A stretch of DNA of 64,000 nt from NCBI GenBank assembly GCA_001600355.1, contig BCJU01000002.1, positions 3,162,001-3,226,000 of the forward strand, given 5' to 3'. This document shows positions 39,873 through 49,154 of this stretch, piece after piece (position 1 is the first letter of the stretch; each line of letters begins with the position of its first letter). The DNA comes from Meira nashicola. Lineage: Eukaryota; Basidiomycota; Exobasidiomycetes; Exobasidiales; Brachybasidiaceae. The notes under the pieces were generated by a model. The model was not told the DNA's origin. It made no database searches and saw nothing but the letters and a program-made list of their open reading frames with translations. The position numbers and the translations under genes were made by a program.

Positions 39873-42851
39873 TCAACCTCTCCATTCAAATTGAATTTCT
39901 CCCGTTGCAAGTAAAGGATCGTCATCGTCCATCACATCATCTCCCATTTCATTTCGGTCATTACGTTTACGTCCTGATCGTCTTGCTGATCTACCACCTT
40001 GTTGATCTTCTTGATCACCATCTTGTCCTTGTTCATCATCATCATTATCTTCTTCTTCCTCATCTTCATCTCCCTCTTCTTCTTCATCTCCACCGAAAGA
40101 GCTAACATCATCGTCATCCTCTCCATCTTCGTCTAATTCATCAGGTTCTGCATTGATAACAGGACCAACGAGTGGACTTGTAGCTTGAACATTTCCTCCT
40201 CCTGTATGATTTTGTGCGGTTGGCGAAGCTGCCCTTCTTCTCCAACCAGCAGTCCAAGATGTAACTCCACTACCATACGAACCAGGTGAAGAAGGTGGAG
40301 AAGTTCCGATTAATAAGCTGCTACTGCTAGGAGAACTTGCAATCGTTGGAGGTCCTGAATGTGAGGAATTACCGCCATTTTCTGTTCTCTTTTCTTGTTG
40401 AGAAGGAGGAGCAGCAATCGTTTGATTTGATCCACGTCTTGATAATCCTAATTTTCCTAAACCAAAACGAGAAAGTCTACTCGTACTTCCTGTATTGGTT
40501 TGACCATCATCATTTGCATTGCTATTCGATTTACCATTATTGTTCGTTGTTGAATTTCCATTAGTTGGAGCGATAAAGTCATCATCTCGAACGCTTCGAA
40601 GACTTTTTGTACTACGAACGCTTCTAGCACTCAAAGCTGGCGAAACGGGAGAGCTTGGTACGGGCGTATGAATCAATTCATCGTCTGGCGGAAGTTCAAA
40701 TTCTCCCAATTCAGATCGCCAAAAGTTAAAGTCATTAAATTCGGGCTTGCCTGCATTTCCTTCAACTGATTTAGCTGTAATCGGTGGAAACATTTGATCG
40801 ACTAAATCAGTCATGTGAATATAAGATGATTTATATCCTGCCAATTCTAACAATTCCATCTTTACTTCACCATTGCTATCGATCGTAAAGATGCGCGAAC
40901 TGGGAATATTCACACTTCGATAACTCAAAGCATCTGTGATTCGATTACCGAATCCAGCATAGAATGGTGTAGGTTGATTATTTTGGTTTGCTGAGTTGAC
41001 AGATGCGATTGATAGTGGATTTTGATCATTTGGTGAAGCGGTATCATCTACCTCTTTATTTTTGTTTTGAGCAACACCGGATTGTGCGGATCCAGAGCTA
41101 GAACCACGTTGATCAGCACCAAAAAGTCTAGCGATATCACGTAAGCATGCCATTTTAAACACTTCAGGTTTACGCAAAATCACTTCACGATGTAAACTTG
41201 CCATCAAACGATCCGGACTCATGATTACCGGTCCATCTGGTAGCCTGAAATTGCCTTGATTGATTCCACGTAGATAGTCTCGGGTAGAATCAGCTTGTCC
41301 AATAGCACGAGAAGTCAGATACATGATCCGATAACCGTTTCGAGCAACGTCTGTATACAATTTCGCTACTCCACTATGTGTCCAATCTCTACCGATCATT
41401 GTATAAAGATGTCCTAAAGCATCACTCTTTGTGATTGTACCATCAATATCCGAAACGACGATTCGATGTGTGCTATCCCATAAGAATATGCGAGCTGTAC
41501 ACATTGCAACACCAGAATAAGAGGATGTGACGCTGAATGAAATTGTATTTGCACCTTTCTTAAGGTCAAGCGATTTAAGCTGATCTGATGTCAAACGTAA
41601 AGTTTTGGCGTATGTTTTTTGTTGTTGAATTGCTTCTACGCTGGTCATAGCACGTCTAGGTGGTGTTATCTTTGCTTCATCGGCTTTTCCGTTAGTTTTT
41701 GCTATACTTCTAATATCTAATCCAGGATCAGTGCTCGTACGTGGTAGCGTTCCAGGTGCTGACCAACCAGAAATTTCTTTTCCCAGAGCTTTGCTGGTAT
41801 GATTTATAATTGCAGGATTCGTACCGGAAATCGTACCTGTCGCCGATTGAGCTGAATCTAGTGATGATTCACCATCTCTTACTAAAACGTCATCACTACT
41901 TCCATTCATCCTTACCGAAAAGGATCCTCTTCTCTTTTGCAAAGAATCTGTTGTAGCGCTACCATTTATGGACTTTCCTTCTACGTCCCCAAAACTGCCT
42001 CGTCTTTGAGTTGAACGAGGTCCGACAGATGCTCCAACATTCTTTGCTAATGGGAAACCATGTCTTTTGGAAATAGGAACCTCTTCCGCCAAACGAGATG
42101 ATTCTTTAAATGCAATCTCTTCTCCATCTTCTGTCATTTTGTATCCGTCCATATCCAACATGTATTGTAGAGTGTCGCTTTGACCATTAGTTTTGACTGT
42201 AGGTATGGCTTCCTCTTGAGACTCATCTGATTTTGTGGGTTTGTTGGTGGAAGATTTTGTGTTTTCTGCTGGCTTTGTTGTAGAACTGGTACTTGAAGCA
42301 CCCAAATCTAAGGGCTCGACATACGTTTCTGCAATGAGCTTGCGCGGTGGTTGATGAGCTTCGGTCAATTGCATATGCGAATCATTTGCACTTTGCTGTA
42401 GTTTACTATCCGAATTACTACTTTTCAGTTCATCATTAGCAGGAATGTTTGGACTTGTAGTCGCACTGAGGATTGGACTTGTAACCAATTCGTCCGGTAC
42501 ACCTTGCCGAGCCTCCTCATCGTTTAGTTCTAAAACGAAAAATGCTTCACCCGCTTCACCGACTTTCATTGCAAATGGAAGTGGTTCTGGGGAATCATTC
42601 AGATGAAGAGTAACTTTTCTCTCTGCGGGTCGTAAGACACTCATTTTGCCAAATCGAACGTGAAAAGGTGTACTTGCCAATTCAGTCACTTTAATCTTCT
42701 TTTTCTTTCCACTTCCATCTTCTTCTTCCACCTCTTTTTCCACCTCACGTTCCACGACAATAACATCAATCGCACCACTTAATGTTGCTGGATTGATGTT
42801 TGGTGTGATGGTGTTGTACACCGAAGAAACGAATCGGCCTACGTATTGCAT
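39873..42851 (-). CDS. PAH1: Lipin-type phosphatidate phosphatase Pah1
   Basis: A 992-residue single exon. The N-LIP domain is at residues 1-100, beginning MQYVGRFVSSVYNTITPNIN with FHVRFGKMSVLRP and KVGEAGEAFFVLEL. The C-LIP (HAD-type) domain starts near residue 410, with the catalytic DIDGTITKSDALGH near 467, then YLTSRAIGQADSTRDYLRG, MSPDRLMASLHREVILR and FYAGFGNRITDALSYRSVNI. A long disordered middle and an acidic C-terminal tail of about 150 residues (many E and D) complete it; such an acidic tail is the contact for the Nem1-Spo7 phosphatase in yeast. The enzyme makes diacylglycerol from phosphatidate at the nuclear/ER membrane and governs lipid storage and nuclear membrane size. The start ATG at 42849-42851 is the first residue of the conserved domain. 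Confidence 0.96.
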   Translation of the reverse strand: MQYVGRFVSSVYNTITPNINPATLSGAIDVIVVEREVEKEVEEEDGSGKKKKIKVTELASTPFHVRFGKMSVLRPAERKVTLHLNDSPEPLPFAMKVGEAGEAFFVLELNDEEARQGVPDELVTSPILSATTSPNIPANDELKSSNSDSKLQQSANDSHMQLTEAHQPPRKLIAETYVEPLDLGASSTSSTTKPAENTKSSTNKPTKSDESQEEAIPTVKTNGQSDTLQYMLDMDGYKMTEDGEEIAFKESSRLAEEVPISKRHGFPLAKNVGASVGPRSTQRRGSFGDVEGKSINGSATTDSLQKRRGSFSVRMNGSSDDVLVRDGESSLDSAQSATGTISGTNPAIINHTSKALGKEISGWSAPGTLPRTSTDPGLDIRSIAKTNGKADEAKITPPRRAMTSVEAIQQQKTYAKTLRLTSDQLKSLDLKKGANTISFSVTSSYSGVAMCTARIFLWDSTHRIVVSDIDGTITKSDALGHLYTMIGRDWTHSGVAKLYTDVARNGYRIMYLTSRAIGQADSTRDYLRGINQGNFRLPDGPVIMSPDRLMASLHREVILRKPEVFKMACLRDIARLFGADQRGSSSGSAQSGVAQNKNKEVDDTASPNDQNPLSIASVNSANQNNQPTPFYAGFGNRITDALSYRSVNIPSSRIFTIDSNGEVKMELLELAGYKSSYIHMTDLVDQMFPPITAKSVEGNAGKPEFNDFNFWRSELGEFELPPDDELIHTPVPSSPVSPALSARSVRSTKSLRSVRDDDFIAPTNGNSTTNNNGKSNSNANDDGQTNTGSTSRLSRFGLGKLGLSRRGSNQTIAAPPSQQEKRTENGGNSSHSGPPTIASSPSSSSLLIGTSPPSSPGSYGSGVTSWTAGWRRRAASPTAQNHTGGGNVQATSPLVGPVINAEPDELDEDGEDDDDVSSFGGDEEEEGDEDEEEEDNDDDEQGQDGDQEDQQGGRSARRSGRKRNDRNEMGDDVMDDDDPLLATGEIQFEWRG

Positions 42852-43416
42852 TTTATCGATCTACTTTTTTTAGATTTTTACACCATCTGTTTTCGTGCTT
42901 GATATCTTGACCATACCCACAATATGATCGAACAGAGCAAACTTTGCTCCGATCTTGAACGTAATTCAAGATATTCAAAGAAAGGTATGGGTAAATGCTA
43001 AGGTTAAAAATGATGCAAGAGTGTGTTTAAGAGAGTAATATTGTGTTTCAACAAAAACAGATTGTGTGGAGTTATTGGCCCCGCTCAAAGAAAATACATA
43101 CACGTACGGACACGTTCACTAGGAACTACAATGGTATACATATCAACCCTTTTTTTTCTTTTTTCCTTAGGCGTTATTATTCTGCGCCAATTTTCGGGTT
43201 CGGCACACGCTGACATACTTTGGCCGCGGAATATATATTCTAGGTAAAATGGCCAAAGCGCGAAAAGCAAGTTGTGTTCAATAGCAACACGAACAACACT
43301 TTGAGAGGCTCTCAGAATCGATTCAGCTTGTGTGATATCTTCCATCGCAAAACATACGATAAAAAGGACTTTAAGAAGCATTCATTTGTCAATGTAAGCG
43401 ATTGTCGTATGTCACA
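42852..43416. promoter_or_regulatory. Divergent upstream region of PAH1 and the F-box gene
   Basis: About 565 bp between opposed starts. A 98-codon frame on the minus strand (43085-43381) has an ATG but no recognised domain and lies across the promoter; it is not called. A T-rich run is at 43150-43160. Confidence 0.45.
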
Positions 43417-45636
43417 ATGTCTACAACACAGACACCCTTTCCATCACTCCCGGAAGAATTGATTAAATTGATCTTTGAACATGCATGCAAGGAAGTGAGT
43501 TTTCTTCACACCAACCTCAATCAAAGCAGAGATGGTGACATAAAAGCAAGATCTCCAGTCGATGTGAGAACAACACGATCGATAATGCTCGTATCTAGAG
43601 CGTCATACAATCTTGTAATGCCTTTATTGTATCGTTCGGTAACAATCTCAAAGCCATCTCAATTGGTCAAATTTTCGCATACATTGTTGACCAGACCTTC
43701 ATTGGGATTATTAGTTCGCAATTTATGGGTAGGTGCAATTACAGCACCTACATTGAATTTCCTTCCAATCATCATCTCAGATGTAGAGATATCAGTTGCA
43801 GCACGGGCGCATATAACACGCTTCGAAAATGCAACAAGCAGAAGAAGTGAACGACCACAATTATTCTTTGAGAGTACAACTGATTTGGTTTACGTCGAAA
43901 ATGGAATGGAATATGCTGCAATGAATGTTCCTTCCCATCAAGATCGTTTAGTGGAAGCTCGACAGGCAAATGTACCAACAGAAGCTGAATATTTGCAAAA
44001 CGGTTATCGTCCATCACAATCATCATGTGGGAGAGGATATGGCGTGGACCGATCTAGCATGGGCTACGATGCTGCAGGAGAATGGATTGGCCTTGACGAA
44101 TGGATTTTGAGATGCTTGGAGGTGCAATATGCGATCGAATTTCACTGGGAATGGGTTGGAATAACAACGCCCCCTCTTGGCTTGCCATCGCCTGACATGG
44201 TTCGAGAAGATCAAAATGTTTTAAGTCAAGATCCAACGGATTGGGGAGAGACAAATATGACTGTTACGCCACTTCCAAGCAGAGAGCGTGAATTCTCATC
44301 AGATACACTTGCCTCTTCTTCCACTTCTGAATTCTTGCGATCTAATGCTTCCAAGCTCGGATTTAATCATATTCGAAGATTTTTCCTACTACGTACAAAA
44401 GGGTTATCGCCTCGTTCGGCTGCAAGTGCTTTGATTGAAGAATATCTAGCCGGCATAACACCATTCTATGAGGTCAAAAAGATGGCTAGCGATGTCTGCA
44501 ACTTGAACCTTCTCGCCGACGAAAATGAGATGGATCATTTCTTACATCCTGCACTCTTTGCCCGTTCTGGAGCGATCCATTTGGTATTAGCAGGTGAGCC
44601 TCCTGAAGGTATGAATGCTCCTCCCAACGCAATACCAGCAACAACTGCAAATACTTTCGCTTTCCATGACGAAGATGTATCCGAAGATGACTCAAGTGAG
44701 GATGAGGCTATGAACGGACAAAGGGATGACAGGCAAAGACGACAGCCGAGAGAGGCTTTAGATTTTGTCGATCTATTTGGGCACATTCAAGGATCCTCAC
44801 GTACGCTTTATACCAACAACTCTTCAGTCAATGGCGATTCTAGTGACCCTGAAGATAGTGAGTCCTCTCACTTTGGACAGACATTACGACCAGACGACCA
44901 TATTCAGCCTCGAGTTCGCCCATATTCCCTTCATTCGACTCATCAATCAATGGATCGCCGTCCTGCCTCAACATTGGGTAGCCTAACTGCAAATTTGAGA
45001 GCTGTATTAGCATTATGCCCTCGTATTCGGGTCTTGGGCTTAAACGGATTCTTAGAACGTGCGGTAGGAGGAACACGAGACTGTGCTGGATTGACAGAAT
45101 TAAGACATTTGTCTTTGGGTCCTCCCCCTCCATTCTGGTCCTCAGCATTGAATCTGCACCAAAAGACATTAAAGTCATTACGATCTCTGCACATATCTGG
45201 ATGTATGCTGTTTAAAAGCGAGGCACTTGCTATTGGAGGCTTCACATCTGCTTTGCCCAAACTTCGTGAAGTGGATTGGACGTTATGGCTTGGTCACCTT
45301 TTGGATCATCCGATTGATGTTGTAGAAGCTCTATCATGTTTGATGGGCAAGGACAGTGGATCCGCTAATGCCACTGGAAGAGGAACAAATCAAACAAGAC
45401 GTTCTGAAGTGTATTCGAATCGTAAACCATTACGAAAAATTCGTGCAACTTTAAATGGACAAGATGTGGATTTCTTTCGTAAGAATGCCTCTGTAGAATT
45501 GCGAGAAGATCCAAGGTTAATCCTTCGTCAATGTGCCAGTATTGATGCAGAACCAAATTTACTCTTTGTCCGTCAATGGTGGGAAAGTAAGTCTGGCGTA
45601 GGCTCAAAGCAGAAGAATGTCACAGAAGATGTATAA
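43417..45636 (+). CDS. F-box-like protein of unknown target
   Basis: A 739-residue single exon from the ATG at 43417 (the longer frame begins at TTG). Residues about 6-75 fit the F-box pattern, opening PFPSLPEELIKLIFEHACKE and, after an insertion, ending MLVSRASYNLVMPLLYRSV. A block typical of fungal F-box proteins follows (LTRPSLGLLVRNLWVG). Further on are acidic stretches (DEDVSEDDSSEDEA) and a leucine-rich-like C-terminal section (RIRVLGLNGFLER, LTELRHLSLGPPP, LKSLRSLHISGC). Family members are usually substrate adapters of an SCF ubiquitin ligase; the substrate is unknown. Divergent from PAH1 across 565 bp. Confidence 0.75.
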   Translation: MSTTQTPFPSLPEELIKLIFEHACKEVSFLHTNLNQSRDGDIKARSPVDVRTTRSIMLVSRASYNLVMPLLYRSVTISKPSQLVKFSHTLLTRPSLGLLVRNLWVGAITAPTLNFLPIIISDVEISVAARAHITRFENATSRRSERPQLFFESTTDLVYVENGMEYAAMNVPSHQDRLVEARQANVPTEAEYLQNGYRPSQSSCGRGYGVDRSSMGYDAAGEWIGLDEWILRCLEVQYAIEFHWEWVGITTPPLGLPSPDMVREDQNVLSQDPTDWGETNMTVTPLPSREREFSSDTLASSSTSEFLRSNASKLGFNHIRRFFLLRTKGLSPRSAASALIEEYLAGITPFYEVKKMASDVCNLNLLADENEMDHFLHPALFARSGAIHLVLAGEPPEGMNAPPNAIPATTANTFAFHDEDVSEDDSSEDEAMNGQRDDRQRRQPREALDFVDLFGHIQGSSRTLYTNNSSVNGDSSDPEDSESSHFGQTLRPDDHIQPRVRPYSLHSTHQSMDRRPASTLGSLTANLRAVLALCPRIRVLGLNGFLERAVGGTRDCAGLTELRHLSLGPPPPFWSSALNLHQKTLKSLRSLHISGCMLFKSEALAIGGFTSALPKLREVDWTLWLGHLLDHPIDVVEALSCLMGKDSGSANATGRGTNQTRRSEVYSNRKPLRKIRATLNGQDVDFFRKNASVELREDPRLILRQCASIDAEPNLLFVRQWWESKSGVGSKQKNVTEDV

Positions 45637-46376
45637 TACACACCAAACAATATTCAAACTGTATTTTAATCATCAAGTAAGAATCGTTCTGATGTAAGAA
45701 ATCACTCTCGAATTATCGGCCAATCGCTGCCGGAAAAGTAGCCGCCAAAAATGCGCCTAGTATGCAATTACAGGCTGATAGTTGCGTCAGAGCTTTCATT
45801 TTTGGATCATCACTTACGAACTCCTTCTCACGTCTCAGCCAACGGGAAAGTAGAAGCCTGTGCCAAGTTTCATTTTGTAAATTATTTGATGGTTAAGTGA
45901 AATATGTATCAAGGTAGGCTTCGCGAATTTTGTACGCCCAGTTGAAATTTGCGTCTGTGCGCCCTACTAAAACTTCATTTATGTCTCACACACTGGCAGT
46001 ATGCGTACTGATATATGCGTACGTTATATGTACGTATACAACATGACGAGCTGTCTGACGTCTCCGGGTTTTGAGAAATAAGGCACTTTGTGAGTGTAGA
46101 TGCAGGAAAAGCAACGGGTCAATCCAACTTGTTAAACTCTTGTCGAGATATCTTTCTCTAACTACGACGACCCAAAGGTGACATTCAGCCGAATAGGAAA
46201 GGACAACGTCATAAAAGAGCAGAATTTTTACCTCTTATACCATCATCCCAGTCAAGGTTGCATAACCATCAATTCTCTTACTGGAGGCAATTGCTTTTTT
46301 TTTCTTTTGTTCAATCTTCCCTTTGTCCCTCTTTTATCGTCTCGGGCGTTCGTTCTAACCTCTCACATACTTCACA
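45637..46376. other. Intergenic, MAP kinase upstream region
   Basis: About 740 bp between same-strand genes. It holds the F-box 3' flank and the MAP kinase promoter. A palindrome-rich patch with repeats of GTAC/CGTAC lies at 46000-46040. No gene is seen. Confidence 0.55.
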
Positions 46377-47528
46377 ATGTCATCACAACAAACAGCACAA
46401 CAAGCCGCACAAGCTGCTAGCTTTCGTGTTGGTCAAAATTATCAAATTGTTGATGTGGTGGGAGAAGGTGCATATGGTGTAGTATGTTCAGCAATCCATG
46501 TTCCAACACAAACTCGAGTGGCTATTAAAAAGATTACACCTTTTGATCATTCGATGTTCTGTTTAAGAACATTACGAGAGATCAAATTACTAAGGCACTT
46601 CAATCACGAAAATATTATTAGCATTTTGGATATCGTCAAACCTGCTTCATACGAATCATTTGATGAAGTTTATCTCATTCAAGAATTAATGGAAACAGAT
46701 ATGCATAGAGTCATTCGTACACAAGAATTATCCGACGATCATTGTCAATACTTTGTTTATCAAACTTTGCGTGGCTTGAAAGCACTTCATTCTGCTCAAG
46801 TTTTGCATCGTGATTTGAAACCGAGTAACCTTTTATTGAACGCAAATTGCGACCTTAAAATTTGTGATTTCGGCTTAGCAAGATCTGCCGTTCAACCTGA
46901 ATCCGATGGTCCTGGATTCATGACCGAATATGTTGCAACGAGATGGTATCGAGCTCCAGAGATTATGTTAACCTTCAAAGAATACACAAAGGCGATTGAC
47001 GTTTGGTCAGTAGGTTGCATCTTGGCAGAAATGTTGAGCGGTAAACCTTTATTCCCCGGAAGAGATTATCATCATCAATTGAGTCTCACTTTGGAAATTC
47101 TTGGTACACCTTCTTTGGACGATTTCTATGCAATCTCTAGCACACGTTCGCGTGATTATATCCGTGCTTTGCCTTTCCGTAAACGTCGCAACTTTTCACA
47201 AATGTTCCCAAATGCTAATCCTTTGGCAGTTGATTTGATGGTGAGTGCGATGCTGATGTCGTTTAGGAGACTTGAAATTGTTAGCATGTATACTGACCAC
47301 ATTACCTTTTCTCTCTTCTTTTAGGAACGCTGCTTGACATTCAGCCCTCGAAAACGTATTACGGTTGAAGATGCTTTAGCACATCCATATTTAGAACCAT
47401 ATCATGATCCAGAAGATGAGCCAACAGCAGCTCCATTGGATCCCAACTTCTTTTCCTTTGATTATTCCAAAGAGCAACTATCTCGCAGTCAACTAAAACA
47501 GCTGATCTATCAAGAAATCATGAATTAG
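46377..47528 (+). CDS. Fus3/Kss1-type MAP kinase, two exons
   Basis: Exon 1 is 46377-47240 and exon 2 is 47325-47528, with an 84-nt intron (47241-47324; GTGAGT, TACTGAC branch, TTTTAG), for 355 residues. The kinase has the Gly loop GEGAYG (residues 29-34), the catalytic VAIKK with K51, the [11 protein letters not shown] loop, DFGLAR, and the activation lip TEY (T183-E184-Y185) in [16 protein letters not shown]. The C-terminal common-docking-like acidic patch is [11 protein letters not shown]. Length and sequence fit smut Kpp2/Ubc3 and other Fus3/Kss1 kinases, which relay mating, filamentation and virulence-related signals via a MEK of the Ste7 type. Name is not given as a gene symbol because orthology between Kpp2 and Kpp6 was not tested. 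Confidence 0.95.
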
Positions 47529-47730
47529 GCTTCCCTACCTTTCATTTTTAGCACTTGCTTGACTATTTATCTTGAAAGCAAACAAATTTTTCACCTTTTC
47601 TATAATATATGACATATCATTATTACTCGTGCAATCCTGTCTTATTGTCACAAGCACTTGTACTGTACAGCTGGCCAAAGAGACCTTTACATCGTTCAAT
47701 TCTGTTCTAGAAATTTTTTTATCTAATCCA

Positions 47731-48467
47731 TCATGCTCCGCGAGATTTGAGATGCATAATCTGAAAATAGAAGAAGGAGAGGGAGGTATATGTCAGCAAT
47801 AGTTCTTTTCTGTTGTACATTTTCATTTACTTACCAATTGGACCTTTTCTCGTACCATATGCGCGAATCTTCTTCTATGTCTTTCGCTTGCCAATCTTCT
47901 ACGTTTCTGATTTGGCTTTTCGTATCTTTCACCTAATCGAAGTTCAGTTCTAATGTTATTCACTCTAAAGATACTGTTCAAATTTGTCATCGCTCTTGCA
48001 AGATCTCCACTGTTCGAGACTGCGATTGATCTACCATCACTTGGAAGAGCAGGTCGATCAGGTCCATACGTTTTACGTTTACGCCATGTGTCTTCCATTT
48101 GTTCAAATTCTGATAATTTTCTTGCTGCTTGTGCAAGCTCATGAGAGGATTTAGGAATATCACTTGAAGGTGCAACAGACCTTAATGCCATCTTCCATAA
48201 TCTAGTATTCTTTTCTTGGTCAATATAAGATTGAGGTTTAAGCGAAATTCCTTCTTTTGCTGTTGATTGTGCTAAATCAGCAACTTCTTTCCATTGTGGT
48301 TCAGGATCTCTGTTTTGCTTTTCTGTCGATGATGACTTTTCTTCGTTTAATATTCTTGAGAGCGAAAAATGCCTTTGTGATGACCATCTAGTAGCGTTTG
48401 AAGTACAGACCAATGGCGTACTTGTTGATGCGATTGCCGATCTGCTCAATAGCCTTATACCAAACAT
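47731..48467 (-). CDS. MRP21: Mitochondrial small-subunit ribosomal protein bS21m, two exons
   Basis: Exon 1 is 47835-48467 and exon 2 is 47731-47760, with a 74-nt intron (47761-47834; GTAAGT donor, GCTGAC branch, TTTTCAG acceptor), giving 220 residues. The N-terminus is a mitochondrial targeting peptide (MFGIRLLSRSAIASTS, then RHFSLSRIL). The C-terminal block EKPNQKRRRLASERHRRRFA is the bS21 signature. Read without the intron, the frame would end QLVSK and stop at 47823; spliced, it ends QLIMHLKSRGA, which matches the K-x-x-x-LM-x-K-x-R end of other mitochondrial bS21 proteins. The start ATG at 48465-48467 is chosen; the longer frame begins at GTG. It is convergent with the MAP kinase gene, whose 3' end it nearly meets. 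Confidence 0.82.
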
Positions 48468-49154
48468 ATTTCCCGTAAAAAGATGACGCAATGCTGCTGA
48501 TGGCGAAGAGTGGATAAATACATTTAACACGCTTTATTCAAAAGGCGAAAGAAGATTAGAAATATTCTATTCTAATCATTGTAACAAATCACGTGTAAGA
48601 CACACGACTTTTCCCTTTGATTAGCGTCGATGTTTATGAAATTGCATATGAACTTCTTTTCTTGCATTGCGTCAAACCGCGAGAAGTTTGACCGCACATA
48701 TTGCGTTTTTTCAAGGGCTGGCGTTTGCATCCCTTTTAGGTATCGCTCCGAATTCTCGAATTTTTCGGAGGAAAGATTTAAATGAGTTTGACGGCGTATC
48801 CGCGCAGCCAAAATATGTAAATCCATACACATGTACATTTATGTTTAGCGTTTTCCAATGAACCCCAGATAATATTGGTTACTAAAAGTGTCCCAAATCG
48901 AGCGTGTGTGTTTATACATATGCAGACGGCGTAAAACTGATAAGATCCATAGGTAAACTTGCCTCAAAAGGACATTTTACTTATAGTCTACATCTCTGGT
49001 CTCATTTGGAAGCGCAAGAAGATTCCTTTGACAGTCATCTTGGAACGAATTGTGATGCTGTTTAGATAATACGCTCATAATATCTTCCTAATAGTTGAAT
49101 TTGGAGATAGGATATTCGTCCATTCTTTATCGCCAATCAACTTCCCACAAAAAT
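48468..49154. promoter_or_regulatory. Divergent upstream region of bS21m and glycogenin
   Basis: About 690 bp between opposed starts. Small frames (for example 48572-48838, 88 codons) show no domain. No RNA gene recognised. Confidence 0.5.

Noticed and set aside
43085..43381. 98-codon minus-strand frame with ATG between PAH1 and the F-box gene
   Set aside because: Lies across the shared promoter, no domain, no supporting context.
46000..46040. GTAC/CGTAC palindromic patch upstream of the MAP kinase
   Set aside because: Short, no clear inverted repeat arms beyond a few bases, no function can be assigned.
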